64,000 nt of DNA from Cheilinus undulatus (GCF_018320785.1 NC_054866.1:35379000-35442999); one strand, 5' to 3'. Numbered from the stretch's first letter, positions 10,272 to 24,433 are shown. Notes: generated from the sequence alone by a model not told the origin. Translations and numbers: made by a program.

Positions 10272-13200
10272 TTATTTGGAAATGGCTCGACCCATGATTG
10301 CTTTCTTTGTGTTCCTCTCTGGTCTCAGCAGGATTATGTAACATTTTGGTCCAAACAGTGCCACTAACAGGCCAAAACTGGAGGCCAGGATGGCAAATAT
10401 CTCGACAGCGTCTGCATACTTCCCTGGTGAGTTGACATAAGCAGGGACAAAGGCAACCCACACAGCACAGAAGATCAGCATGCTGAAAGTGATGAGTTTA
10501 GCCTCGTTGAAGTTGTCGGGCAGATTCCTGGCCAGAAACGCCAACAGGAAGCTGAGGATAGCCAGAAAGCCAATATAACCCAACAAGACAGCAAAACCAA
10601 TGGTGGACCCGACAACACACTCATAAACTATCTTGTCATTGAAGTATTGAGTGTTTTTATGAGGAGAAGGTGAGGAGGAGACAATCCAGACAGTGCAAAT
10701 CGTTGCCTGGATAGAAGTCAGCACCAGGACTGTCCCTCGCTGTTGCATGGCACCAAACCACTTGAGAACAGCTCCCCCTCCTGGCTTGGAGGCCTTGAAC
10801 ACAGCAAGAACCACCATGGTTTTCACCAAAATACATGACACACAAAAAACAAAGATGATACCGAATGCTGCGTGTCTCAGCTGGCATGTCCAAAGACTGG
10901 GACGACCAATGAACAGCAGTGAACACAGGAAGCAGAGTTTTAGTGCCACCAGGAGCAGGAAACTCAACTCTGAGTTGTTGGCTCGGACCATGGGCGTGCT
11001 GCGATGATAGGTGAAGATCCCCAGGACGACAGCACAGAGAAATGAGCCCAGTAAGGAGGCAGTTGTGAGGCAGATTCCCAAAGGCTCATGGTAGGAGAGA
11101 AACTCTGTTTTCTTTGGAACACAGTGGTCACGCTCTGGACTGGCCCAGAAGTTTTCTGGACAACTGGTGCACTCTGTGGAGTCTGAGGAAGAGGATGAGG
11201 TTTATTTTTATACAGAGAAAAATCTTCTCACAGGAAAATCGAGATATTCAGCATGATGACCCACCAGATGAATTGCTGATCTGTCCCTCTGAACAAGGGA
11301 CACAGTCAAAGCAGCACTCAGGTTGTCCTTTCCTTCTGGCCATGCGGGTACCTGGAGGACAGCTTTCACTGCACACTGACAGAGGTGGCTGTAGGTAAGA
11401 AAAAAAATCCATTATTCTGTGTAGATTTAGAATCTATCTACAGTCTGTCCTTACAATGAGAAATGACCTTCTTTGATTTGAAGTTCCAGAAGATTTTGTT
11501 TTCATCAATTTTAAGTTCTTCACCTCTCAAATCAGACCTTTTCACCTCACCCACAGTTTGAACTTTAGTTCTTCCATCAGGGAGCCACAGCCAGCTGATG
11601 ACATCATAGATCGGTAGGGCATCACCGTTGTCATCAAATGAAACTTGGTCACCAAAGGGTGTGGTGAAGTTGACCTTTTGTAAATAATGAACAAGCTGCA
11701 AATGGAGAATGAAAACTCCTTAAAAAACCCACTTGTTTTAATTTACTTTGCTATGATTTACAATTTATATGTGAGATTTTTATCATATCAACATTCAGTA
11801 TTTATTCCACCCTATAGCTGAGTGTGCTCTGTCTTTTGATCATAGAAACAGACACTTTTCTGTACCATGTGTGAGTCTTTTAATCTTTCCAGAGTCCATA
11901 GAGAGGTACTAAAAAATAATTAAGTCATAAGGTTCATCATCAATGACCATGCCTGCTTGTTTCATTTTTTTTGGTCAGTTTGTTCTGTGACATTTAACAA
12001 AAAAAAAAAAACAAAATAGAGCAGAACATTTCACAATCACAAAGAACTATAAACACATAATTAAAAAAAAACATCATTTTGAACAAAGCAAAGTCATAAA
12101 TAGCCCCAATACCACAATAATTATGTGGCATAATGTTTGTCATAGTGTAGAAATAAACAATACCAATTCAAGACAAAATACAGTGAGGTATGTTGATTTC
12201 ACATCTGTTTCTAGAAACATAAAGGTGGTCACACCTGCCATGGCTCCATTGTTTGCAAAGTGGCACAGCTTTTCCCTCTGAATGGCCCTCTCCCTGGCTC
12301 ACACTTCATTGCATCATCAAGGCCATAAGCCAGAGCATACACAGCTTTGTAGATATTATACTCAGGCCTGAGGTCTGACACATCCAAAAAGTCTGTTTTG
12401 GCATTTTCTAAGTCTTCATCTCCAGTGCAGAGTGTTTCCCCAGCTTTCAAGCTTCCTGATGATGGAGCAAATTTACACTGAAATGTGAATTCCCAGAACT
12501 GCCTCACCTGAAATACAGTTTAACATAAAAATGAAAATGTATAACAATTTTGACAAAAACATAATTATTTATTGTGATCATAAATTGTTCAATTTGGAGG
12601 TAAAAAAAAAACTCTGATTTAACTCCTACAATGTTAGTTTCAGAGCTATCTTTGTCAGGGCGTATTTGTAATAAAAATTCCTGGAGCCCTGGAATCTCCC
12701 CTCGCCGGATGGCGATTCCGAGTGTTCCCTGCAGGTACGGCATGAGCTCAGGAGTCTGGAGCGCAGTATATGATGCCCAGGCTTCACTGGCTATCCACTG
12801 CAGATCTGTCACATTCTGCCTCAGCACCTGCATATAGCAATACTAGAAGAAGTTAGAGTCACTGCACAGAAAATGTGCAGAAGCAGCCACTTTTCAAACA
12901 ATCCTACCACACATAACTTTTCAAGCAAATTGGTTTGTGCCTTCAAAAATGTACTACACATTATCTATAAGTTTTCCAGTCTTCCCTGCATCAGCTCATA
13001 AATCTGGTTGAATTATTTAAATAAATAATAATTACTTAAGCTGTTTGGAAGCTTTCCTCCCATTGAAAAATAAAACAATGAATCTAGAAAAATATTCAAG
13101 CAAATTTGAATTAAACTGCATCTTTCTCAGACAAAAACTGATACAGTAAACAAAATCAAACTGTTTAACTTAATGCAGAACAGTTTTGCCGAGTGATTTT

Positions 13201-14643
13201 GGTATGTTCAAACCCCCCAAAATTCTAATTTCTTAGTGTTTTTTACTTTAAACAGTATTATATTTTTATTCCAACCTCTGCCATTAGATCAATCATTTGG
13301 TACTCGTGTGCAAAAACCATGACCACACGAGCTGTGGATGTCTTCATCACACCAACAATCCTTCGGAGTTTACTCAGATCCCTGTCCAAGGCCAAAACCT
13401 CTAAGTAGGCCAGACAACCTCCTCTGGACTCAGCCAGATCAGACTGGAAGGATCGAGCAACATTGAGTCCATAATCATCATCGCTGACCAGAAGGCCGAC
13501 CCACGTCCAGCTGAAGTGTTTCAGAATCTGAATCATTGCACGCACCTGAAGGAAAATAATGGTGAGAGAGAAGTGGTGCAATGATTTACTCAAACTAACA
13601 AGAAATTATGGTTATACACAGAAGCTATACAAACAACAAAATGTTAATTAGCATTCTTGTGTCATGTCAATTTCCATAAATTTTCAGTCAATTAAACATA
13701 ATAAAATAGTATTTTTTGTTCTGGCAGAAGAGATTCACCTGGAAAGCGTCACTTGGGATTGTTCTGAAGAAAGATGGAAACCGCTGCCGATCACTAAGGC
13801 ACGAACAAGTGGAAAAATAACTTACCTGTAATGAAAACATTCACTATTACATAACAATCAATGATTTTTTCAACAATCTCTCACTTATAAAATATTGGCT
13901 TGAAACAGGAAGTAGGTACATTCAAAGAGAACTAGAGCTCAGAAGAACTTACAAGTGGCATTTTGTAAAGACCCAGCACATCTGAAGTGGCAATAGAAAA
14001 TGTAGAGGCAGAATCACCAACAATCCCCAGGACTGGAGGAGTCCCCAAACAGTTCTCCTTAAACACATACTGCTCTTCTCTGCCACTGGCAAGAGACAGT
14101 CCACCACTGAACCCAATCACAAGTGCTCCACAGTTGTCATACAGACTGTATCCCAGAGTCACATTAGGTAACAGACTGGAGTTCCTGTTGATCTCATCAA
14201 TAGCAAACACCATTGTCATGGCATACCTGAACCCCAGAGTGTCAAACCTAATACACAAAACATCACACATAAAAATGAAATCTTACAACTTAACTAGAGA
14301 AGTAACATGGATGACGTTACAACTGGATAGACACATGTTAAAAGCCCCATTCTAATATTATGCAATGCAAGGTTTAAATAATGTATGTCATTATTGCAGG
14401 TGTAAAAGTGCATGTTTGTCAAACTTACCCTTTGCAGCTGGGCTGCTGAGGCTCTGAGGTATAAGTCCACTCAGGGGAAACATAGGAATAGTGTACCACA
14501 AACAGCCCACCCAGAGTCACACTTCCCTGCTCGTGCAATTCATTCAGTTGAAACTTTCCCTTTAAATTACAAGATAACAAATTAGAGTCAGATACAGAGT
14601 ATGAAATTAAGATGAGGAAATATATGTGAGGAAAAGCTCCCAT
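10272..14643 (-). CDS. m2: OlfC/V2R-like class C GPCR, complete (866 aa)
   Basis: Complete receptor. Exons: 14643-14429, 14247-13953, 13825-13739, 13545-13276, 12827-12630, 12507-12235, 11695-11468, 11388-11265 and 11182-10272, the last including the stop at 10272-10274. Lengths 215/295/87/270/198/273/228/124/911 keep frame throughout. Order of parts: signal peptide, Venus-flytrap domain (to about residue 520), cysteine-rich domain, seven membrane segments, then a tail ending GRAISK. 7TM hallmarks are [30 protein letters not shown] and [11 protein letters not shown]. The start follows the TATA-distance rule used for m1; an open ATG 45 nt upstream is ignored. The exon after 12507 carries one extra serine codon relative to m1, m3 and m4. 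Two middle exons and the intron between them nearly match m1, while the 3' flank matches m3, suggesting exchange between neighbours. AATAAA lies about 95 nt past the stop. Confidence 0.93.
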
Positions 14644-14692
14644 AATTGCCCTCCTCCCTTCACAACTACCTTCCTTGTTCAGACACATCTTG

Positions 14693-14699
14693 TTTTATA
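14693..14699 (-). promoter_or_regulatory. TATA box of m2
   Basis: TATAAAA on the minus strand at the same spacing from the start codon as in m1, inside a conserved upstream block. Confidence 0.6.
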
Positions 14700-15029
14700 T
14701 GCAGGGCTCTCATTCCCAATGCACACTCTCCATTACTGTTTCATCCGTATCTGGTGATGGGGGCAGGGTCTTATGCTCATATGAATATTAAACTGTTGAT
14801 GTAATGAATTTTCATGGGGATTCTTTTAACACAAAAAGAAACAGCAGGAAACACAAATGAAAACAGGAGATTGCTCTTTTATGAGTGTAGTATGATTGTA
14901 AATGTTTAACTGATGGAACTTTGTATTGAGAATGCACAGTGATGGAAACCTTAGCCCTGTCGCCTCACAGCAACAGATCAGACTTTAACCACATTTCTTT
15001 ACTAAAATGTGAGCAAACAGCCACACTGA

Positions 15030-15070
15030 AGCTACACTTGCATTATTATTATTATTATTATTATTTTATT
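15030..15070. repeat. (ATT)n microsatellite
   Basis: Nine or so ATT units followed by T-rich DNA, in the intergenic region upstream of m2. Confidence 0.8.
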
Positions 15071-15489
15071 TTTTTTTGCATTTTTAAGGTTATTTTGTCT
15101 GTTTTTATAAGAAAAGAATGGAGACAGTTGATTTAGAGTTTAGCATGTTTGAGTTGATTTTTCTTTGATCGACTGCTTCGGCCTTGGGCCTGCAGTCAGG
15201 CCAGATCGTGCTCTGTTTCTTCACTTAATGACCGAAGAAGGCCCTTAAACATGTGTTTCCTGCTTCTTTACTAACTGTTAATTTTGCCTATTTGAGGTAA
15301 ATACTGTGTTTGTCTGTTATGCTGAGAAGTGTGCATTGTTATAAGTCAACATTAACAGTAAATATTGGGTTGTTATGATGCTATGCTTGGAGCTGTACAT
15401 GTTAAAACTTAATACAGACAAGTGAAGAAGGCAGGCATACATCTGTTTCCTGGTTCTATTTAAGGGGACAACATAAAGATCCTAACCTT

Positions 15490-15560
15490 GCAAAGCAGAT
15501 GGATACACCCGTTTCCTTGTTTTTCACTGGCGATTCCATCTTGCAAAGCTCATAAGTCAC
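15490..15560. repeat. Partial copy of the MITE family found at 44506
   Basis: About 70 bp matching the left end of the 44506-45063 element, including TAACCTTGCAAAGCAGATGG and the hairpin partner CCATCTTGCAAAGCTC. The match then stops abruptly. Confidence 0.6.
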
Positions 15561-16115
15561 TAGCTCAACTCTTCTCTTCTGTTGTCCCTAAATGGTGGAA
15601 TGAATTACCCAACTCCATTTGATCTGCATAGTCTCTCTCTACTTTCAAGAGAAAGCTAAAGACTCAACCCTTTAGAGAACACTATGCACTTAGCTAGACT
15701 ATTCTCCACTGCTGTCTCCAGTGGTAGAATGAGTATCCCAACTACAGTTGGCTTGCACTGTCCTGCTCTACTTCTGGGATTTTTATTCCCAGAATTTGTG
15801 AGTGACCCAGCACTCTGTACTTTGATCATTATTTTTTGTGCATACAGTTTTATTGATTGTGATGATGTGAAATCTCACATTGATTATTGGTTGTTTCATT
15901 GTTGATGTTCATTTGAGAAAAAAAAAAAGACTTGTATACATTATGTGCTTTGGCTTTAACACTGGATGGCAGCACCTGCGTCCAATTGGACTTGAAGCCC
16001 TTTGTGGCACTTATTGATGATGTTTCTTCTCCTCCAGATCTTTGCTTGTGTTGTTCTTGCTCTTGAATGTATGTCACTTTGAACAATAGTGTCTGCTAAA
16101 TGACATTGTAACACT
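15561..16115 (+). repeat. L2/Rex-like LINE 3' fragment
   Basis: One frame reads VVPKWWNELPNSI near 15575-15620, the typical C-terminus of fish L2/Rex-type ORF2. The stretch ends at about 16110 with GTGTCTGCTAAATGACATTG, the conserved LINE/SINE tail. Stops interrupt it throughout. Confidence 0.55.
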
Positions 16116-16439
16116 GTTACTGTTGACAGACTTGCAGTTGTTTTAAAAAGACACACCCATTAGAGCCACTTTTGACACCCATATGATGCTTGTTTCTTCT
16201 CTGGTCATCCTCTGACCAGAAACAAGCGCATCAGCTTTATGCTTGCAAGAAATTCTTAAAGATTTCAAGGACAAGTTGAAATTATCTTAAAAGTGTAAAG
16301 AGTGCTTTGTGAAAAGGAAACACAGGTGTAAGGGGCACAACCCACATACTCGGTTCTGCTGCTCATCTCACAAATCCGTTTTCCTTACAAATGTGGCACC
16401 ACAGAAAAGAAAATACACAGGCTTTCCGACTGTTTAAGG

Positions 16440-16445
16440 TTTATT
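16440..16445 (-). terminator. Poly-A signal of m3
   Basis: AATAAA on the minus strand about 91 nt past the m3 stop codon, in the same context as in m2. Confidence 0.55.
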
Positions 16446-16535
16446 GCCAAGTAGCATTGTTAGAACATTACAACAACGCTGGTCAAATATTCAGCTGGTT
16501 ACAACCAGGTGTATATTTAACCAGTTGAATTTTGG

Positions 16536-19500
16536 TTATTTGGAAATGGCTCGGCCCATGATTGCTTTCTTTGTGTTCCTCTCTGGTCTCAGCAGGATTA
16601 TGTAACATTTGGGTCCAAACAGTGCCACCAACAGGCCAAAACTGGAGGCCAGGATGGCAAATATCTCGACAGCATCTGCATACTTCCCTGGTGAGTTGAC
16701 ATAAGCAGGGACAAAGGCAACCCACACAGCACAGAAGATCAGCATGCTGAAAGTGATGAGTTTGGCCTCATTGAAGTTGTCGGGCAGATTCCTGGCCAGA
16801 AACGCCAACAGGAAGCTGAGGATAGCCAGAAAGCCAATATAACCCAACAAGACAGCAAAACCAATGGTGGACCCGACAACACACTCATAAACTATCTTGT
16901 CATTGAAGTATTGAGTGTTTTTATGAGGAGAAGGTGAGGAGGAGACAATCCAGATGGTGCAAATCACTGCCTGGATCAAAGTCAGCACCAGGACTGTCCC
17001 TCGCTGTTGCATGGCACCAAACCACTTGAGAACAGCTCCCCCTCCTGGCTTGGAGGCCTTGAACACAGCAAGAACCACCATGGTTTTCACCAAAATACAT
17101 GACACACAAAGAACAAAGATGATCCCAAATGCTGCGTGTCTCAGCTGGCATGTCCAAAGACTGGGACGACCAATGAACAGCAGTGAACACAGGAAGCAGA
17201 GTTTTAGTGCCACCAGGAGCAGGAAACTCAACTCTGAGTTGTTGGCTCGGACCATGGGCGTGCTGCGATGATAGGTGAAGATCCCCAGGACGACAGCACA
17301 GAGAAATGAGCCCAGTAAGGAGGCAGTTGTGAGGCAGATTCCCAAAGGCTCATGGTAGGAGAGAAACTCTGTTTCCTTAGGAATGCAGTGGTCACGCTCT
17401 GGACTGGCCCAGAAGTCTTCTGGACAACTGGTGCACTCTGTGGAGTCTGAGGAAGAGGATGAGGTTTATTTTTATACAGAGATAAATTTTCTCACAGGAA
17501 AATCAGGATATTCAGCATGATGACCCACCAGATGAATTACTGATCTGTCCCTCTGAACAAGGGACACAGTCAAAGCAGCACTCAGGTTGTCCTTTCCTTC
17601 TGGCCATGCGGGTACCTGGAGGACAACTCTCACTGCACACTGACAGAGGTGGCTGTAGGTAAGAAAACAAATCCATTATTCTGTATAGACTTAGAATCTA
17701 TCTACAGTCTGTCCTTACAATGAGAAATGACCTTCTTTGATTTGAAGTTCCAGAAGATTTTGTTTTCATCAATTTTAAGTTCTTCACCTCTCAAATCAGA
17801 CCTTTTCACCTCACCCACAGTTTGAACTTTAGTTCTTCCATCAGGGAGCCACAGCCAGCTGATGACATCATAGATCGGTAGGGCATCACCGTTGTCATCA
17901 AATGAAACTTGGTCACCAAAGGGTGTGGTGAAGTTGACCTTTTGTAAATAATGAACAAGCTGTGAATGGAGAATGAAAAAACATTGTAGAGAAGATCAAA
18001 ATTTTAACAAAGTGAAAGGCAAGAAAAAGAAAAAAATGACTTGCGAGGTCTGTTCTTATCCACTTTTCCTTAACCCTGGTGAGAAACATCACAGGGTCAA
18101 GGAAAGGTGGGAGTGAGAGGAAAGGGGAACAGCTAATGTTGTGGCGGTTTTAATAGCCTAAAATGTCTTCAGGATGGGGCACTTTGACTCTGATTATCTA
18201 GAACAGCTGAAATCTCTTAATTTGAACTTCTTTTATAGACAGTACCAGTAGATGAATGATATTTAAGGTCTTATATTTGCTAAGGCATTTATGAAGTCAT
18301 TTTCTTTCATTCTCTACCTACCAGTTATATCTTCACTTCTTTCTTGTTTGTGTTAAACATTTCAGTCTACTCTGGTTCCCTCAGCTGGTTATGTGAGGAA
18401 CACTATAAACCACCAATAAAACCTCCAATCAATATTTCCTTTGTCTTACCTTCATAATTAGGATGAGTAACACACTGATCACATTAAGGCAATATACCAA
18501 CTTTAACTTAATCTGTGTTTCAGAAATCACAGTTTTAAATGTTTGTGTTTCTTCTTACTACTCTTAATATTTCCAAAATAGCAACAACAATGATTGATTA
18601 ATTGATTGATTAAATGTTTGGACAACAACTCAAAATGAAAAGAAAATAAATAGTAGTTGTCATGTCTGTAATACTCCTCTGCTCATCCTCATTTCCTGTC
18701 ATTTATCACATGACTCATAAGTTTGACAAAGAAGTGTATTGTTTCATTCAGAGCAAGTAACATTACAATCATATTGATTGCTTGTTTTGATGAGAGGTTA
18801 ACAGGCCACTGATTCTTGGGAATTTGGATAAAACATGTCCCACTAAGACAAGTGCTAATTCTGGTGGAAATTAAAAACATTTTCATAAATAAAAAGAATC
18901 AAGGTTATAATCGGGATCCTTTGCACATACGTAAGGTTCTTTTATAGGTTTATCTTTATTTTTTATTAATTTAATGATTATATAATGGCCCATTGCCTAC
19001 AAAATCAGTTGTCCTCAGATAGGAGATAATCATTTCAACTTGATTAAAAATCAAAAAGTAATAATTAAATTGAATAATATTTTTACTACACGAAAGAGTA
19101 AATTATAATATGTATTAAAAACTAAAAACAGTGAGTTTTTAACAATTTTTACTATTACTTTGTGGTTGCTCAAAATGTGTCCCACATATTTGTCACCACC
19201 GTCAGATATTTATAAAAAGCAGTAAAATCAGGCAACTACAAGGTCAACTACATTCCTGAGGACCTCATTTTCAAACCTTCAGCTCTTCTGCATGCTTCAA
19301 GATCACTCAAGCTTCTGTAAGTTTGCTATTGTCTCTTAAACTTGTTCATATTTTTGGACACTGCTACTGTCACAACCATAACATGTCAACACCGTCTCTT
19401 TTGTATAAAAAATATTTGATTAGGTTATGACATAAATGTATACTTTTTAAGAGGAGGTCTGAAGTAGCAACAGAGGGGAAACAAGATGGCTAATGTGAAC

Positions 19501-22500
19501 GACTCATAATGTCAACGACTGCATATCATTTGAAAGAGTAGGTTTTTTTTCACCACTGTCAGGTTTTCTGTCTGAAGGTGGTGACAAAAACCTCCAAATG
19601 GTCCTCAATAAAGGCTAAATATGTAATTGTTGATCACAATAAATACCAATATGACCTTTAATGTTTCATTAACCTCTTTTATATCTTTATTTATGTAATT
19701 CCTCCTATATTTCCTCCATATTATCCACCCTAGGGGATGAGGTGTGCCTTCCCTATCTCATTTCACTATTATGCCATGTTCATTTGGCACATAGTGCACC
19801 TACTACCTACCTACATAACACATAGTATACAATATCCCGTGTAGGCTATGCATCTCCAATGACTAAAGCCAAATGAAAATGGCATGACAACATTTAACCA
19901 AATCTAATGTTCACTGTAAGTTTACAGAAGAATATAATGTATTAATGAGTAGGGGGCACTAGATGACAGTTTAAGATGATGTCAGTGATGCATTGTAAAT
20001 TATGACTTTATTTTTACTATGATGATTTGATATTTGATTATATGGGGATGGGGTACTTTTAATAATGACATTGCTTATTGTACCGTATATTCCTTGAAAA
20101 ATGTTTATCACAGTGCTCAGGATTGTTATTTTTTGGACCAAATAGTTAAATAAAGTTGTCTTGACTTGAGTGGTATACATTTCAGAATTGTACGTTGTAA
20201 TGAGGCTACTGTCACCACCGTCAGATTAGTGTCACCACCGTCAGAGGGAGTTTGATTTGTTTTAAATGAATATGCTTACAATATGTTTCTTCAGAGCTGT
20301 TGAGTTATTAAAGTAGTAGTCTCTTTTAATACAAAAATATGTTTGTTAAATAAAAAAAAAAACATACTTTTTCTGTTTAGACTAAAAGGAAACGTTGTAT
20401 GATGTTAGATCTTTTAAAGTAGTACACGTGAAACAGTATAAAAAAAAACAAAAGTGAACATTCAACTTTTAACAGCATATTTGTGTACTCAGAATCCCAG
20501 ATAATGATTTAAATACTCTAAATACATATTAGACCACATAAATAAGAAATATTTGCTTTTTATTGTGTCTGACAGTGTGGACACAAACAAAGTAATAACT
20601 GGAAAAATGCCTGTTTTAAAACAAAAGTACAAAATGGGGGAGGTTGCAACGGTATATTGCTGAACAGCCAAGACCTTCGTCTATAATGATATACCTACAG
20701 ATTTTTTAAGTAAACTAACTTTTTATTTTCAAAATTAAAACCTGTTTTATCCAAATTCCCAAGAATCAGTTAGGCGCGTCACTTTAAATGAAGCTGAGGT
20801 AAAGAATTGTGGATCGTCTTTTTTTCCTCTCCTTTGGTAAAGGTTGGTCCAGTGTTTCCAAGGCTTTTCTTAACATTTAGAAAATTCAAACAGCCTTTGT
20901 TATGGCTGACACTAAAATACTCCCAGGTGCATTTTACTCAGTTAGGAACCTTCCTAAGCAAAAAGGACTATTCGAACGGACCCTGGGAGAAACATAGACA
21001 CTTAATACAGTGGGAGAGACTGGACTCAGGTGTGACAAACGTTCACACTGCAGTTAAAAGTGACCTGAATCTGATTTTTTTGCTCACATGTGACTCATAT
21101 CTGATTTTTTTCTGACAGTGTGAACAGCCCAAGTCACATTGAATCTGACCTTTTTGAATCAGATTCAGGCCACTTTCGTATGAGGTTCTTAATCAGATAC
21201 GTATCTGATCTTTTGGAAGTTGACTGCAGTGTGTCCAACAAAACAGTAAGATCTGAGAAAAGATCAGAATTGAGCATTGAGGCCTGCAGTGTGAACATAG
21301 CCAAAGAATCTGGAACGTAACCTGGCAGATAGTAATAAATACACAAGGACAAGGAATCACAGGAGGACACACAATCACAAAGAACTATAAACAGCAAATT
21401 AAAAAAAACAACATCATTAAAATAAAAAAACGATATTAATAGCCATTATCCAACAACCATTATATGGCACAATGTTTATCATAGTGTAGAAATAAATGAT
21501 ACCAGTAACACAAAATACAGAGAAGTTGGTTGATTTAGCATCTATTTCTAAAACCTTAGAGTGAAAGGTGGTCATACCTGCCATGGCTCCATTGTTTGCA
21601 AAGTGGCACAGCTTTTCCCTCTGAATGGCCCTCTCCCTGGCTCACAATTCATTGCGTCATCAAGAGCATAAGCCAGAGCATACACAGCTTTGTAGATATT
21701 ATACTCAGGCCTGAGGTTTGAAACATCCAAAAAGTCTGTCTTGGCATTTTCTAAGTCTTCATCTCCAGTGCAGAGTGTTTCTCCAGCTTTCAAGCTTCCT
21801 GATGGAGAAAACTGACACTGAAATGTGAATTCCCAGAACTGCCTCACCTGAAATCCAGTGTAACATAAGAAATAGTATTAACAAAATTATGACAAATACA
21901 TCATTATTTATTGCTAACAGAAATGAGACATTTTGGAGCAAATTTAACCCCCACCATGTTATTTACAGAGCTATCTTTGTCAGGACGTGTTTGTAATAGA
22001 AATTCCTGGAACCCTGGAATCTCCCCTCGCCGGATGGCAATGCCGAGTGTTCCCTGCAGGTACGGCATGAGTTCAGGAGTCTGCAGCACAGTAGATGCTG
22101 TCCAGGCTTCACTGGCTATCCACTGCAGATCTGTCACATTCTGCCTCAGCACCTACATGTAGCAATACTTAAGTTTTTAGATATGAAAAAACAGGGTGAC
22201 ACTTTATTCTAAGTATGCATAAGATTGACATGACACCTGTCATTCACATGGAGGAGGCTTTATGAACGTTTATGAAGTGCCAACTGGCAAATTCTATCAC
22301 CTTTAATTCAAAGTTGACATTGTTTGATCCCTTTTGGTTTTTTGTGCAGCAATGTCAGGCTATAGCCATCTGTCTAAGCCTGGTATAAAGACTGGAAACA
22401 ATAGGGAAGAGTGGGGTAAGATCCAGTTTTGACCCATGTGGCTGCAGGAAAGGTAAAAAATGCTGCAGGGCAACCAGACAGAGCGCAGAGTACATTGAAA

Positions 22501-24384
22501 ACTTCCACTCTTGGTTTCAGATGTCTGGTGGTGTGTGTATAAATGGTTTCACTCTTAATTTAATACATTTAAGGTGAAATAATTGACAAAATGACACCTA
22601 ATGATAACATTCATAAAGGTCCATAAAACCTCCTTGATGTTAATGACAGGTGTCATGTCATAATCACAACAGTGTACTTCTCACATGAAGTGCTACCAAT
22701 AACAGTCTATGGAAATGTGAAGTAGAAAAGCACTTTTTTAAACATAAAGTAAGATATTACTTTTCATGCAAATTCATTTGTGCCTTAAAAAACTGCACAA
22801 ATGACTCCTATAGATTTTCCAGTCTTCCCTGTATCAGCTCATAAATCTGGTCTGATTATTCAATTCAGTTATATTTTTCCTGGTTGTTTGGAAGTGGCCT
22901 ACTCATCTCACTGAAGACTAAAACAATAGATCTTACATAATATTTCAAGCAAATTTAACTTCAACTCAATATTTCTCAGCCAAAAAATAATACATGCAGA
23001 AAACAAAAACAGTGTTCAAACAGTGTTATACTTTCATTCCAACCTCTGCCATTAGATGAATCATGTGGAACTCATGTGCAAAAACCATGACCACACGAGC
23101 TGTGGATGTCTTCATCACCCCAACAAGCCTTCTAAGTTCACTTGGGTCACTGTCCCAGGGCAAAACCTCTAAATAGGCCAGACAACCTCCTCTGGACTCA
23201 GCCAGATCAGACTGGAAGGATCGAGCAACATTGAGTCCATAATCATCATCGCTGACCAGAAGGCCAACCCACGTCCAGCTGAAGTGTTTCAGAATCTGAA
23301 TCATTGCACGCACCTGAAGGAAAATAAAGGTGAGAGAGAAGTGGTGCAATGATGTACACAGAAATTATGGTTATACACAGAGGCCATTCATTTCTGTACA
23401 CTTAACAGCATAATCAAAGATAACATTCAGCATAAAATGTCATTAAGCATTTGTGTGTCCACAAGTTTTCTGTCAAATTAAACATAATAAAATGGTATTT
23501 TTTATTCTGGCAGAAGAGATTCACCTGGAAAGCGTCACTTGGGATTGTTCTGAAGAAAGATGGAAACCGCTGTCGATCACTAAGGCACGAACAAGTGGAA
23601 AAATAACTCACCTATAATGAAAGTATTCAGTATTATATAACAATTTATGATTTAGGCTGTTTCTCCCTTTAAAAATATTGACTTGAAAACAGGATGTAGG
23701 TACATTCTAAGAGAAATAGAGGACGGAAGAACTTACAAGTGGCATTTTGTAAAGACCCAGCACATTTGAAGTGGCAATAGAAAATGTAGAGGCATAATCA
23801 CCAACGATCCCCAGGACTGGAGGAGTCCCCGAACAGTTCTCTTTAAACACATACTGCTCATCTCTGCCACTGGCAAGAGACAGTCCACCACTGAACCCAA
23901 TCAAAAGTGTTCCACAGTTGTCATACAGACTGTATCCCAGAGTCACATTAGGTAACAGACTGGAGTTCCTGTTGATCTCATCAATAGTGTAGACCATTGT
24001 CATTGCATGCCTGAACCCCAGAGTGTCAAACCTAATGCACAAAACATCACAGTTAGAAATGAAAAAAAAAAAATGACTTAACTGTTATTAAAATTAAATG
24101 CATTGTACTTGATTAATGTTGCTGGGTCTCTCAGATGCAGGTGTCAAATTGCATGTTTGTTTCACTTACCCGTTGCAGCTGGGCTGCTGAGGCTCTGAGG
24201 TATAAGTCCACTCAGGGAAAACAGAGGAATAGTGTACCTCAAACAGCCCACCCAGAATCACATTTCCCTGCTTGTGCATTTCATTCAGTTGAAACTTTTC
24301 TTTTAATTTACAAGATAACGAATTAGAGTCAGGTACAGAGTATGAAACTAAGATGAAGAAATATATGTGTGGAAAAGCTCCCAT
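16536..24384 (-). CDS. m3: OlfC/V2R-like class C GPCR, complete (865 aa)
   Basis: Complete receptor with a large intron. Exons: 24384-24170, 24031-23737, 23611-23525, 23313-23044, 22152-21955, 21847-21578, 17959-17732, 17652-17529 and 17446-16536 (stop 16536-16538). The frame is open through all nine exons. The domain order is that of m2, with the amino-acid-binding DDDYG and ASEAW motifs retained and the tail ending GRAISK. The intron from 17960 to 21577 is 3.6 kb because a 1,965-bp TIR transposon (18807-20771) sits in it; the m4 copy of the intron lacks it. The intron between the VRAM and VLRQ exons carries a 503-bp hAT-like MITE shared with m4. The exon and intron sequence from about 20776 to 23480 is almost identical to m4. 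Small differences from m4 in exon 2 (GTLLIG for GALVIG, GDYAST for GDSAST) include a change next to the predicted ligand pocket. Confidence 0.92.
18807..20771. mobile_element. 1,965-bp TIR DNA transposon in m3 intron (possibly CACTA-like, non-autonomous)
   Basis: The ends are inverted repeats: CTGATTCTTGGGAATTTGGA at 18809 and its complement at the right end, roughly 27 bp in all. Flanks carry AGGC at 18803-18806 and 20772-20775, while the m4 empty site reads AACAGGCGCG with AGGC once, giving a 3-4-bp target duplication. Inside, the 15-mer GTCACCACCGTCAGA recurs at about 19193, 20210 and 20230, with an inverted near-copy near 19572. No transposase was found. The CACT terminus, short duplication and internal repeats suggest a CACTA-type element, but this is inference. 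Confidence 0.75.
22195..22697. mobile_element. hAT-like MITE in m3 intron
   Basis: About 503 bp with long imperfect inverted ends; GACATGACACCTGTCATT is exact in both arms. It is flanked by AAAAACAG and AATAACAG (7 of 8 bases match), an 8-bp duplication as expected for hAT. The corresponding m1 and m2 introns lack it, so it inserted before the m3/m4 duplication. Confidence 0.6.
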
Positions 24385-24433
24385 AACTGCCCTCCTCCCT
24401 TCACAACTAGTTTCATTGTTCAGACACATCTTG

